Positions 1-7,523 of a DNA stretch of 10,769 nucleotides are shown here, one piece after another. The number at the start of each line of letters is the position of its first letter. The stretch's first letter is position 1. Made by a program: the position numbers and the translations under genes. The DNA is taken from contig JAPPNK010000034.1 of the NCBI GenBank assembly GCA_028818695.1, positions 1-10,769 of the forward strand, in the 5' to 3' direction. Under the pieces are notes generated by a model. It was not told the DNA's origin, ran no database searches, and saw only the letters and a program-made list of their open reading frames with translations. This DNA is from Candidatus Poribacteria bacterium (GTDB lineage: Bacteria; Poribacteria; WGA-4E; GCA-2687025).

Positions 1-151
1 ATTGATGGACGTTCACCCAAGCGTTTCGTACTCCATCCCCTTGGGAGAAGAGACGGAAGCGACCGCTGTTTTGGGCGTCGGATACAATCCAGACGCCGGC
101 ACAAAACAGACCTACTTCAAACTGGGAACCGGCTGGACATGGTCCCCTTGA
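1..151 (+). CDS. C-terminal end of an unrecognised protein (5' truncated by window edge)
   Basis: Reading from base 2, an open frame of 49 codons runs to a TGA at 149-151. The visible peptide ends in GTGWTWSP and contains VLGVGYNPDAGTKQTYFKLG, an alternating polar/hydrophobic, Gly/Thr/Tyr-rich stretch that looks like beta structure. That would suit an extracellular or beta-sandwich domain, but no family is recognised. The gene lies 24 bp upstream of egtB on the same strand, with no terminator-like hairpin between them, so co-transcription is possible. The start and most of the protein are outside the window. Confidence 0.5.
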   Translation, partial: LMDVHPSVSYSIPLGEETEATAVLGVGYNPDAGTKQTYFKLGTGWTWSP

Positions 152-175
152 TTATTCAACCTCAACCGAAAGAGA

Positions 176-1474
<1,299 letters not shown>

Positions 1475-1485
1475 GGAGCTGAAAT

Positions 1486-2457
1486 ATGGAGAACGGAACG
1501 CCGCCTGTTGACAGCCTGCGCGCCGCCTTTATTGAGGATGTGCGCGCAGGTTTGACGTCGAAGCCCAAAACGGTCCCGCCGCGCTACTTTTACGACGCCA
1601 AAGGCTCGCGCCTCTTTGAGGAGATATGCGGGCTGCCGGAGTACTATCTGACGCGCGCCGAGTTTGAAATACTGCGCGGCTATGCGGACAGGGCGGCCGC
1701 GCAGTTTCGAGAGCCGGTCGCGTTGGTGGAACTTGGCAGCGGAAGCTCTGTCAAAACAAGGCTGCTCATCGAGGCGTTTTTGCGTCAACATGGCGCCCTG
1801 CGGTATGTGCCGATCGACATCTCCGCCGCTATTCTCGAGGAGAGTTCCGCCGCCCTTCGACATGAATACCCGCGCCTAGAGATACAGCCCGTAACGGGGG
1901 AGTACGCGGTCGGTTTCCAACAGCTTGCCGCCGAGACCGACCGTCCGAAGTTGATCCTGTTCCTCGGCTCCAACATCGGCAATATGAACCCAGACGAGGC
2001 GCTGGCGTTTTTGCGGCGGATGCGCGGCTCTATGTCGAACGGGGACAGGGCGCTGGTCGGGATCGATTTGCGCAAGAGCCGCGGGGTTTTGGAGGCTGCT
2101 TACGACGACGCGGCGGGCGTCACGGCGCAGTTTAACATGAACCTGCTGGAGCGCATCAATCGAGAGCTGAGGGGAAACTTCAACCTGGAACGATTCGTTC
2201 ACCGCGCCTTCTATAATTCGGCGGAGGGGCGCATGGAGATGCATCTTGTCAGCCTCAAAGCGCAGCGCGTGCAGATTGAGGCGGCAGAGATGGAGACGGA
2301 ATTTGCGAAAGGGGAGACGATCCACACCGAGAACTCGTATAAGTTCACGCTTCAACAGATCGACGCGCTGGCGGAGGCGTCCGGCTTTGTTGTTGAGACG
2401 CGGTGGTTCGACAGCGGGCGGCGGTTCAGCCTGAATTGTTTGGCGCCAGACGCCTAA
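1486..2457 (+). CDS. egtD: L-histidine N-alpha-methyltransferase EgtD
   Basis: EgtD is a SAM-dependent methyltransferase that trimethylates the alpha-amino group of histidine to hercynine, the substrate of EgtB. The product has 323 residues, close to the roughly 320 of the family. The N-terminal part has PRYFYDAKGSRLFEEICGLPEYYLTRAE (32-59). The SAM-binding Rossmann core follows: ELGSGSSVKTRLL (82-94), YVPIDIS (107-113) and LFLGSNIGN (158-166), with acidic D194 in VGIDLRK. The substrate-binding C-terminal part has RFVHRAFYN (236-244) and HTENSYKF (280-287). In this family the Asn of GSxIGN (here N166) and the Glu/Ser of TExSxKF (here E282, S284) contact histidine. The start is well fixed: AAGGAG overlaps the egtB stop codon and sits 7 nt before the ATG. 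The gene is convergent with the sulfatase, with a 40-bp gap and no obvious terminator. No egtA, egtC or egtE is visible. Confidence 0.95.
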   Translation: MENGTPPVDSLRAAFIEDVRAGLTSKPKTVPPRYFYDAKGSRLFEEICGLPEYYLTRAEFEILRGYADRAAAQFREPVALVELGSGSSVKTRLLIEAFLRQHGALRYVPIDISAAILEESSAALRHEYPRLEIQPVTGEYAVGFQQLAAETDRPKLILFLGSNIGNMNPDEALAFLRRMRGSMSNGDRALVGIDLRKSRGVLEAAYDDAAGVTAQFNMNLLERINRELRGNFNLERFVHRAFYNSAEGRMEMHLVSLKAQRVQIEAAEMETEFAKGETIHTENSYKFTLQQIDALAEASGFVVETRWFDSGRRFSLNCLAPDA

Positions 2458-2497
2458 CCTTAATGGGCGGATTCTTGGCAATGAGTCGGCGGCAGGT

Positions 2498-3787
2498 TCA
2501 CCTGTCCACACTCGCTTGCCATGCTGCGCCGCCCGCCCGCTGCGTTTCCACCTGAAACATCTTGCCGAGCTCGTTGAAACGCGCGCCGCCGTTTGGCGCA
2601 AGGTCGTCCGTTTCGTACGGGTCCGCGCTCAGGTCGTACATCTGCAGCGGTTCGAAGGGGCTGTTCTGGAGCAGCTTCATGGAGCCTTGGCGGACGGCGC
2701 GCTGGCAGTTGCCTCTAAATCTGCCGTCTCCTTCTCTCCGCACATAGTGAAACTCTTGGCGCGGTTCATCTTCCGTCCCGCCCTTCAAGGCGGACAGCAT
2801 CGGTCGCCCTTCGATGTTGTCGGGTATGCCGGCTTGGGCGGCATCGCAGAAGGTCGGCAACAGATCGATGAGCATTCCAGGCGCGTCGGAGACCCAGCCG
2901 CTTGGGATTGCGTCCGGCCACATGGCGCATGTCGGAACGCGCACGCCGCCTTCGTACATATCGCCCTTCCCTCCGCGCAACGGTCCGTTGTCGGCGCCGA
3001 CGTTCGTCTGCCCTCCGTTGTCGGAGGTATAGACGACAAGCGTGTTGTCCGCCAGCCCCGTTTCCTTTAGGACATCCAGAACCCGCCCGATGCGGTCGTC
3101 CATATGTTCAACCAGCGCGGCGTATCGAACGCGCTTCTCGGAAGCTTCCGGCTCCCGCTCTCGGACTCGCTCAACCCACTCTTCCGGCGGTTGAATAGGC
3201 GTGTGCGGGGCGTTGTACGCCAGATATAAAAAGAACGGGTCCTTAGCGCCTTGCCGCCCGCGCAGATACTCGACCGCCCAGTCGGTGAAGAGGTCGGTTG
3301 CGTGTCCGTTTGGGTCGATGGTTTCTAAGTTGTCGCGCATGTAGTTGTTTCCGTGGCGGAGATGGGTGTAGTAATCGTCCATCATGTCGCCGAGGAAGCC
3401 CTTGAACCGCAGAAAGCCGCGCCTGCAGGGATGGTTTTCAGGGTTCAAGCCGAGGTGCCATTTTCCGACATGCGCCGTGTCATACCCCGCCGAATGGAGC
3501 GCGTCCGGCAGCGTGACGGCGTTCGTATCAAAGTACCCCCAGTTGTTTTCGGGATGCGTACGGATGACGCCTGGGACGCCGACGCGGTCGGGGTACCGCC
3601 CCGTCATGAGCGCGGCGCGGCTGGGGGAGCAGACGGACGAATTCGCGTAAAACTGCGTCAGCCGTACGCCGTTTTCTGCGATGCGGTCGATATGCGGCGT
3701 CTGGAGATGCGGTCCGTCATGGGCGGAGATGTCGCCGTATCCGTGGTCGTCGGCAAGGATGATCAGAAGGTTCGGGCGCGCGCTCAC
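2498..3787 (-). CDS. Formylglycine-dependent (type I) sulfatase, cytoplasmic
   Basis: The enzyme should hydrolyse a sulfate ester (sugar, steroid or aryl; substrate not predictable). The chosen start is GTG at 3787, giving 429 residues. TAAGGAG (3800-3794) lies 6 nt upstream of it, whereas the in-frame ATG at 3823 has no Shine-Dalgarno and would add 12 non-conserved residues from a repeat. Numbered from the GTG, metal ligands D13-D14 come in LLIILADDHGYGD and the CSPSR signature has Cys53, the residue oxidised to formylglycine. TG follows at 62-63, GKWHLG at 108-113, APHTPIQPP with His195, YTSDNGG with D256/N257, and RGGKGDMYEGG with K274. All key sulfatase residues are present. No signal peptide is visible, so it probably acts on imported substrates. 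The length is somewhat short but complete, and the C-terminal small domain is present (QMYDLSADPYETDDLAP). The formylglycine-generating enzyme is not in this window. Confidence 0.93.
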   Translation of the reverse strand: MSARPNLLIILADDHGYGDISAHDGPHLQTPHIDRIAENGVRLTQFYANSSVCSPSRAALMTGRYPDRVGVPGVIRTHPENNWGYFDTNAVTLPDALHSAGYDTAHVGKWHLGLNPENHPCRRGFLRFKGFLGDMMDDYYTHLRHGNNYMRDNLETIDPNGHATDLFTDWAVEYLRGRQGAKDPFFLYLAYNAPHTPIQPPEEWVERVREREPEASEKRVRYAALVEHMDDRIGRVLDVLKETGLADNTLVVYTSDNGGQTNVGADNGPLRGGKGDMYEGGVRVPTCAMWPDAIPSGWVSDAPGMLIDLLPTFCDAAQAGIPDNIEGRPMLSALKGGTEDEPRQEFHYVRREGDGRFRGNCQRAVRQGSMKLLQNSPFEPLQMYDLSADPYETDDLAPNGGARFNELGKMFQVETQRAGGAAWQASVDR

Positions 3788-3817
3788 ATTTTTCTCCTTA
3801 GAAAGATCGCTTACTGG

Positions 3818-3838
3818 CCTCATGCCTAAAGTTGGGAC
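3818..3838. repeat. 21-bp dispersed element, copy 1 (upstream of sulfatase)
   Basis: The + strand reads CCTCATGC, then C, then TAAAGTTGGGAC. A copy with one mismatch (G for C at the ninth base) is at 10720-10740. On the minus strand it lies 17 nt upstream of the sulfatase Shine-Dalgarno, inside its leader. The second copy is likewise about 22 nt upstream of an SD-like AAAAGGAGG on the same strand. Similarity extends weakly outward (TTCA four to seven bases beyond GTCCC on the minus strand). It could be a regulatory leader or promoter, or a small repeat remnant. Confidence 0.6.
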
Positions 3839-3875
3839 GGGTGAAGGAACAAAGCCTTATGGATGGGAAAGAGGC

Positions 3876-3949
3876 TTCGCCAACCGGATCGTCATTCCCG
3901 TCCTTGTCGTTGGAGTAAGGGTTATGGTCTGTTGAAGCTGATTGGCGAA
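3876..3949. repeat. Imperfect inverted repeat, 12-bp arms, 50-bp loop
   Basis: Arms TTCGCCAACCGG (3876-3887) and CTGATTGGCGAA (3938-3949) pair over 12 positions with one mismatch and one G-T pair. On the minus strand the outer arm begins one base after the stop codon of the 179-aa gene. A second, shorter stem (AAGCCT at 3852-3857 with AGGCTT at 3872-3877) follows in that direction and is trailed by TTTGTT. The structure may end transcription of the upstream minus-strand gene or be a small palindromic repeat. Confidence 0.4.
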
Positions 3950-3950
3950 A

Positions 3951-4490
3951 TTACCTGTATCTCTTTGTCATAAAATATGTGTTGATCGTGTTTTCGCCTC
4001 TTAAGGAGGCTCCCCGTTCAAAAAGGTCGTCCAGAGCCGTAAAGATGGAGACCGGCGGCGGCAATTTGTCCAGCGGCTCTATCCAAACGCCTGCAGACCG
4101 CACAAGCAGCAAGCTCTCGACAATCGGTTCCCGCCACAGGTCGTAAAAGAATTGCGGCAGCCGCACCTTCGACCATTCATAGGGTACCTGGAGCTCGTCA
4201 ACAAAGATCGGATCGGAATAGCGCTGATCCGGCGACGCGAAGAGGCTAAACGGAACTGTCCTTTCGCCCCCGCCTAAAAGCTCCATTCCGCGGCGCAGCC
4301 ATTGTTTTGGGGATCCTTTCCATTCGCTCTCCCACCCGTCTGTTTCCACCGCGTAGTTGGAACGATCGGCCGCCTGGATCAGCGCCGCTTCCAGATCGTT
4401 CGTGACGCCCTTTGCGACAGACTGCGCCTGTTGTTTATCGCTGTAATGGGCTATTGACGCTTGCAACACTCCTTCTAGGAACAAACTCAT
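3951..4490 (-). CDS. Unrecognised 179-aa protein
   Basis: I do not recognise the family. The protein has 179 residues, no signal peptide and no membrane segment. The N-terminal ~45 residues look helical (FLEGVLQASIAHYSDKQQ, then AKGVTNDLEAALIQAADR). The middle is rich in tryptophan (W53, W57, W64, W106, W119, W136). A likely strand-loop region is VPFSLFASPDQRYSDPIFV (79-97), and the C-terminus is basic (MTKRYR). The frame is closed by an in-frame TAG four codons upstream of the ATG, so the protein cannot be longer than this. The ribosome site is poor (GAGAAG touches the ATG), which suggests translational coupling to the short ORF ending 4 nt upstream. It lies on the same strand as, and upstream of, the sulfatase, separated by 163 bp. 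Coding is supported by an uninterrupted frame with ordinary amino-acid composition, not by homology. Confidence 0.65.
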   Translation of the reverse strand: MSLFLEGVLQASIAHYSDKQQAQSVAKGVTNDLEAALIQAADRSNYAVETDGWESEWKGSPKQWLRRGMELLGGGERTVPFSLFASPDQRYSDPIFVDELQVPYEWSKVRLPQFFYDLWREPIVESLLLVRSAGVWIEPLDKLPPPVSIFTALDDLFERGASLRGENTINTYFMTKRYR

Positions 4491-4494
4491 CTTC

Positions 4495-4575
4495 TCAGTC
4501 TAAGAACGGCTTGATCTGTACGGACATGCCAAAGAAGAACAAAGCGAGAGTTTTACGAATGCGCGTTATGTTCAT
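4495..4575 (-). CDS. Possible 26-aa small ORF or leader peptide
   Basis: An ATG at 4575 opens a frame of 26 codons that ends in TGA at 4497-4495, 4 nt before the ATG of the 179-aa gene. The peptide is MNITRIRKTLALFFFGMSVQ followed by IKPFLD: a basic N-terminus, then a hydrophobic core, like a short membrane or signal-like peptide. GGAAGGAG lies just upstream. The GGAG itself is only 1 nt from the ATG, but the preceding AGGA is spaced 6 nt. It could be a translated leader coupling expression of the next gene, a small membrane peptide, or chance. It is one base out of frame with the downstream gene, so a frameshifted N-terminus is a further possibility. Confidence 0.35.
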   Translation of the reverse strand: MNITRIRKTLALFFFGMSVQIKPFLD

Positions 4576-4666
4576 GCTCCTTCCTGATAATGACGGTCTG
4601 GATCGGCGTGCCGTCGCGTAAAAATGAATGTCATCGCCTGTAGAGACTGCCAAAGACCGCTTACCG

Positions 4667-4696
4667 TTGACAGCATACTCGATTTAGCGCTATAAA
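4667..4696 (+). promoter_or_regulatory. Sigma70-type promoter for the PhyH gene
   Basis: TTGACA (4667-4672, perfect -35) and TATAAA (4691-4696, 5 of 6 for -10) are separated by 18 bp. The expected transcription start is near 4703, giving a leader of about 28 nt that contains GGAG (4721-4724) 6 nt before the ATG at 4731. This is the best promoter match in the window. Confidence 0.65.
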
Positions 4697-4730
4697 GCAT
4701 GTAGAACGCTGTTGAGAACAGGAGACGAAC

Positions 4731-5561
4731 ATGAAACCAAACGAAACGGACGTTTCCCGATACGATTTTTTGTCGCCCGAACAGAAAAGGGCGATGGATG
4801 AAGACGGGTGCTTCGTCGTCGAGAATGCGCTGCCGCCGGAGGTGGTGGCGGAGCTGGAAGAAGCGATTGACGAGGTTTACGCGCGCCAAAAGGAGCTTGG
4901 CGGGCTGGACGGGGACGGGCGGCTCAACCTGCGCAACTGCGTCACCCACCATGACGCTTTCCTGCAGCTGATCGACTGGCCGAAAACCTTCCCGAAAGCG
5001 ATGGGCATCCTGAACTGGAACATTCATCTTCTCACCTCGCATCTGCTGGTGCTGCCGTCCAAACCGAAGCCGGATCGGGCGACCCGCGTCGGGCTGCATC
5101 GGGACGGCGGACGTTCCTATCAGGAGCTGCCGGAGCCGCACCACCGCATGATGTTCAAGATCGGCTACATCATCAGCGACCAGACGGATCCCGCCTCCGG
5201 CGCGACGGCGCTCGTTCCGGGAAGCAACCGCTATCTCGGCCGCCCCTCCATCGACCCCAAAACGGGCAGCGCGCGCGGTCTGATCTCCATGAACTACAAG
5301 CCGGGTACCGCCTTCTTCTTTGAACAGCGCACTTACCATGGGGCTGGACACAATTATTCAGGGAAACCGCGCAAGACCATCTTCATCGGATACGCTTACC
5401 GGTGGGTGAAGCCGATGGATTACATCGTCATGCCGGAGGAGATGCTGGATCGGAGCAACGACGTTCAGAAGCAGCTGTTCGGCGTCGTGACGGAGCCGCT
5501 CAGCTTCTATCTGCCGCATGAGCGGGATGTTCCGTTGAAGAAAATTTTGGAGCGCGCGTAG
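4731..5561 (+). CDS. Phytanoyl-CoA dioxygenase (PhyH) family Fe(II)/2-oxoglutarate oxygenase
   Basis: The protein has 276 residues and should hydroxylate (or demethylate, dehalogenate or cyclise) a small substrate using O2, Fe(II) and 2-oxoglutarate. PhyH-family substrates vary widely, so the substrate is unknown. The N-terminus has the family opening FLSPEQKRAMDEDGCFVVENALPPEVV (13-39). The iron facial triad is His123 and Asp125 in GLHRDGG, with distal His203 in RTYHGAGHNYSGKPRK. Arg214, 11 residues after His203, fits the 2-oxoglutarate-binding arginine. SGATALVPGSNRYLG (156-170) is the usual loop between the two halves, and FIGYAYRW (218-225) is the late core strand. There is no signal peptide. 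The start is supported by GGAG 6 nt upstream and by the promoter at 4667-4696. It has its own promoter and a terminator-like hairpin, so it appears monocistronic. Confidence 0.92.
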   Translation: MKPNETDVSRYDFLSPEQKRAMDEDGCFVVENALPPEVVAELEEAIDEVYARQKELGGLDGDGRLNLRNCVTHHDAFLQLIDWPKTFPKAMGILNWNIHLLTSHLLVLPSKPKPDRATRVGLHRDGGRSYQELPEPHHRMMFKIGYIISDQTDPASGATALVPGSNRYLGRPSIDPKTGSARGLISMNYKPGTAFFFEQRTYHGAGHNYSGKPRKTIFIGYAYRWVKPMDYIVMPEEMLDRSNDVQKQLFGVVTEPLSFYLPHERDVPLKKILERA

Positions 5562-5594
5562 TCTTCTATACGCTGCCGCTTTTCGTCTGCGTTG

Positions 5595-5619
5595 ACGCGG
5601 GGCGGGCTCCCTGCGTTTT
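5595..5619 (+). terminator. Probable intrinsic terminator after the PhyH gene
   Basis: ACGCGGGG (5595-5602) pairs with CCCTGCGT (5609-5616) over 8 positions including one G-T pair, leaving a 6-nt loop, and is followed by TTT. The T-run is short. It begins 33 bp after the PhyH stop and ends just before the next promoter. Confidence 0.45.
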
Positions 5620-5621
5620 GC

Positions 5622-5650
5622 TTGCGTCAGCCGTATGAGCGCGCTACAAT
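5622..5650 (+). promoter_or_regulatory. Probable promoter of the Gfo/Idh - tmk - hydrolase operon
   Basis: TACAAT (5645-5650) is a good -10 (5 of 6). TTGCGT (5622-5627), 17 bp upstream, is a weak -35 (3 of 6). The expected start near 5657 gives a short leader with GAGGAG (5675-5680) 6 nt before the ATG at 5687. Confidence 0.5.
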
Positions 5651-5686
5651 GGGCGCGTCATACATGTCAAGCATGAGGAGTGTAGA

Positions 5687-6859
5687 ATGCCGCTTGGACG
5701 CAAACTAAGGTATGGGATGGTCGGCGGAGGTCCTGGCGCCTTTATCGGCGCCGTGCATCGCAAAGCCGCCGCTCTGGACGGCGAGATAGAGCTGGTCGCC
5801 GGCGCGTTTTCATCAGACCCTGCGAAATCGGCAGAGCAGGGCGCCGAGCTGATGCTGGACGCAAACCGGGTGTACGGCTCCTACCGCGAAATGGCTGAAA
5901 AGGAGGCTGCGCTGCCCGAAGGGGAGCGGATCGACTTTGTCTCCATCGTAACGCCCAACCATGTCCATTTTGACCCTGCCAAGACCTTTCTGGAAGCCGG
6001 CTTTCATGTGGTGTGCGACAAGCCCCTCACGACGACGCTGGAAGACGCGGAAGAGCTGTGCCGGCTTGTGAAGGCGCATGACGCTGTCTTCGCCGTGACG
6101 CACAACTACACCGGGTATCCGATGGTGAAAGAGGCGCGGGAGATCGTGCGCGCCGGCGAGCTGGGCGACATCCGCAAGGTTGTTGTTGAATATCCGCAGG
6201 GATGGCTTGCGACGCTGCTCGAAGCGGAAGGCGCCAAGCAGGCTGTCTGGCGCACCGACCCGAAACAAGCGGGCGTCTCCTCATGCATCGGCGACATCGG
6301 CTCTCACTGTGAAAATCTCGTCTCGTACATCACGGAGCTTGAAATCGAAGAGCTGATCGCCGACATGACCACCTTTGTCAGCGGGCGCCTGCTTGAGGAC
6401 GACGGAAATCTGCTCATCCACTACAAAGGCGGGGCGCGCGGCATTCTTTACGCTTCGCAGATCTCCATCGGCGAAGAGAACAACCTGCGCATCCGCGTCT
6501 ATGGCACAAAAGCGTCGCTGGAATGGCATCAGGAAAACCCGAATTATCTGTATGTCAAATATCCGGACGGACCGGAGAAGACGCATAAACGCGGGAACGA
6601 CTATCTGTCGGAGATTGCGCAGCATAATTCGCGCATTCCGTTCGGGCATCCGGAGGCGTTCATTGAGGCGTTTGCGAACATCTATGTGAACGCCGGGCGG
6701 ACGATGGCGGCGAAGATTGCGGGCGAGGAGCCGGGCGAATTTGACGCGGACTTTCCGACGGTTCAGGACGGCGCCCGCGGGGTTCACTTTATCCATGCGG
6801 CGGTCCGCAGCGGGAATGAACGCGCATGGATCAACGCCTCGTACAGCCCGCCTGAATAG
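5687..6859 (+). CDS. Gfo/Idh/MocA-family NAD(P)-dependent oxidoreductase
   Basis: The protein (390 residues) should oxidise or reduce a sugar, inositol or related polyol with NAD(P). The N-terminal Rossmann domain has [20 protein letters not shown] (9-28). Next come [20 protein letters not shown] (86-105) and CDKPLTTT (110-117), the family's EKP-type motif with Lys112. The C-terminal alpha/beta substrate domain has [14 protein letters not shown] (202-215), which supplies Asp203 and His207 at the usual active-site position. Family members are usually 340-400 residues, so this is full length. There is no twin-arginine or Sec signal, so it is cytoplasmic. The start is supported by GAGGAG 6 nt upstream. 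It is the first gene of an apparent operon with tmk and a sulfatase-fold hydrolase, and its TAG directly abuts the tmk ATG. The substrate cannot be named. Confidence 0.93.
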   Translation: MPLGRKLRYGMVGGGPGAFIGAVHRKAAALDGEIELVAGAFSSDPAKSAEQGAELMLDANRVYGSYREMAEKEAALPEGERIDFVSIVTPNHVHFDPAKTFLEAGFHVVCDKPLTTTLEDAEELCRLVKAHDAVFAVTHNYTGYPMVKEAREIVRAGELGDIRKVVVEYPQGWLATLLEAEGAKQAVWRTDPKQAGVSSCIGDIGSHCENLVSYITELEIEELIADMTTFVSGRLLEDDGNLLIHYKGGARGILYASQISIGEENNLRIRVYGTKASLEWHQENPNYLYVKYPDGPEKTHKRGNDYLSEIAQHNSRIPFGHPEAFIEAFANIYVNAGRTMAAKIAGEEPGEFDADFPTVQDGARGVHFIHAAVRSGNERAWINASYSPPE

Positions 6860-7501
6860 ATGCCCCGCTGGGCGGGACGTTTCATTGTCTTTGAGGGTCT
6901 TGACGGAACAGGGAAGACGACGCAGCAGGGGCGCGCCGCCCGGCGTCTTCGGGCGATGGGGTTTGATGTTGTGGAGACGCGGGAACCGGGCGGAAGCGCT
7001 GTCGGAGAGGCGGCGCGGCAGATCGTTCTGAACCTGAGCGACCTGAACCCGCGCGCCGAGACGTTTCTGTTTTTAGCGGCGCGGGCGCACCATGTACATG
7101 CGGCGATTCTTCCCGCGCTCAAAAAAGGCTCTGTCGTCCTTTGCGATCGCTTTTTAGATTCCACGGTCGCGTACCAGCATGGAGGGCATGGCTTGCCGCT
7201 TGCCGCCATCGACTCCATGAACAAGTTTGCGGCGAACGGCTGCCTTCCCGACCTGACGCTCCTGCTGGATCTGGATATTGAAAAGGCGGCGCGGCGCGTT
7301 CAAGAGCGGGATGAGCGGAAGACCCGTTTTGAAGAGGAGTCGCTCGCGTTTCGCAGGCGCGTGCGGGAGGCGTATTTGCGCATTGCCGAAAGCGAACCGG
7401 ACCGCGTCAAGATTGTTAACGCCGCGCTGGATGAAGACGCGGTGGAAGCGCAGATATGGACGCATATTGAGACGGCAATCGCAGCGGAGGACAGGCGTTG
7501 A
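6860..7501 (+). CDS. tmk: Thymidylate kinase (dTMP kinase)
   Basis: The enzyme phosphorylates dTMP to dTDP with ATP, an essential step in dTTP synthesis. The 213 residues match the usual length of about 205-215. Visible motifs are the P-loop GLDGTGKTT (13-21), the REPGG loop (41-45) that follows strand 2, DRFLDSTVAYQ (96-106), the strand LTLLLDLD (132-139), and an Arg-rich lid with RVQERDERKTRFE (146-158). The ATG is the base after the stop of the Gfo/Idh gene, and no Shine-Dalgarno is visible in the preceding coding sequence. Translation therefore probably depends on ribosomes finishing the upstream gene. The hydrolase gene follows after 22 bp. Placing an essential nucleotide kinase between two probable scavenging enzymes is unusual and may be only a local arrangement. 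Confidence 0.94.
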   Translation: MPRWAGRFIVFEGLDGTGKTTQQGRAARRLRAMGFDVVETREPGGSAVGEAARQIVLNLSDLNPRAETFLFLAARAHHVHAAILPALKKGSVVLCDRFLDSTVAYQHGGHGLPLAAIDSMNKFAANGCLPDLTLLLDLDIEKAARRVQERDERKTRFEEESLAFRRRVREAYLRIAESEPDRVKIVNAALDEDAVEAQIWTHIETAIAAEDRR

Positions 7502-7523
7502 TTAAAAATGAAGGAAAGCCGGC

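Noticed and set aside
2493-2502. Palindrome AGGTTCACCT at the end of the sulfatase as a bidirectional terminator
   Set aside because: The loop would be only two bases, the stem is short and no T-run follows on either strand.
1876-2601. Long open frame (241 codons) antisense to egtD
   Set aside because: egtD on the other strand has complete family motifs; the antisense product is Arg/Gln-rich shadow sequence.
4572-5351. Long open frame (259 codons) antisense to the PhyH gene
   Set aside because: The sense strand encodes a protein with all PhyH motifs, a promoter and a ribosome site. The antisense translation is Arg-rich with no recognisable motif, as expected for a GC-rich shadow frame.
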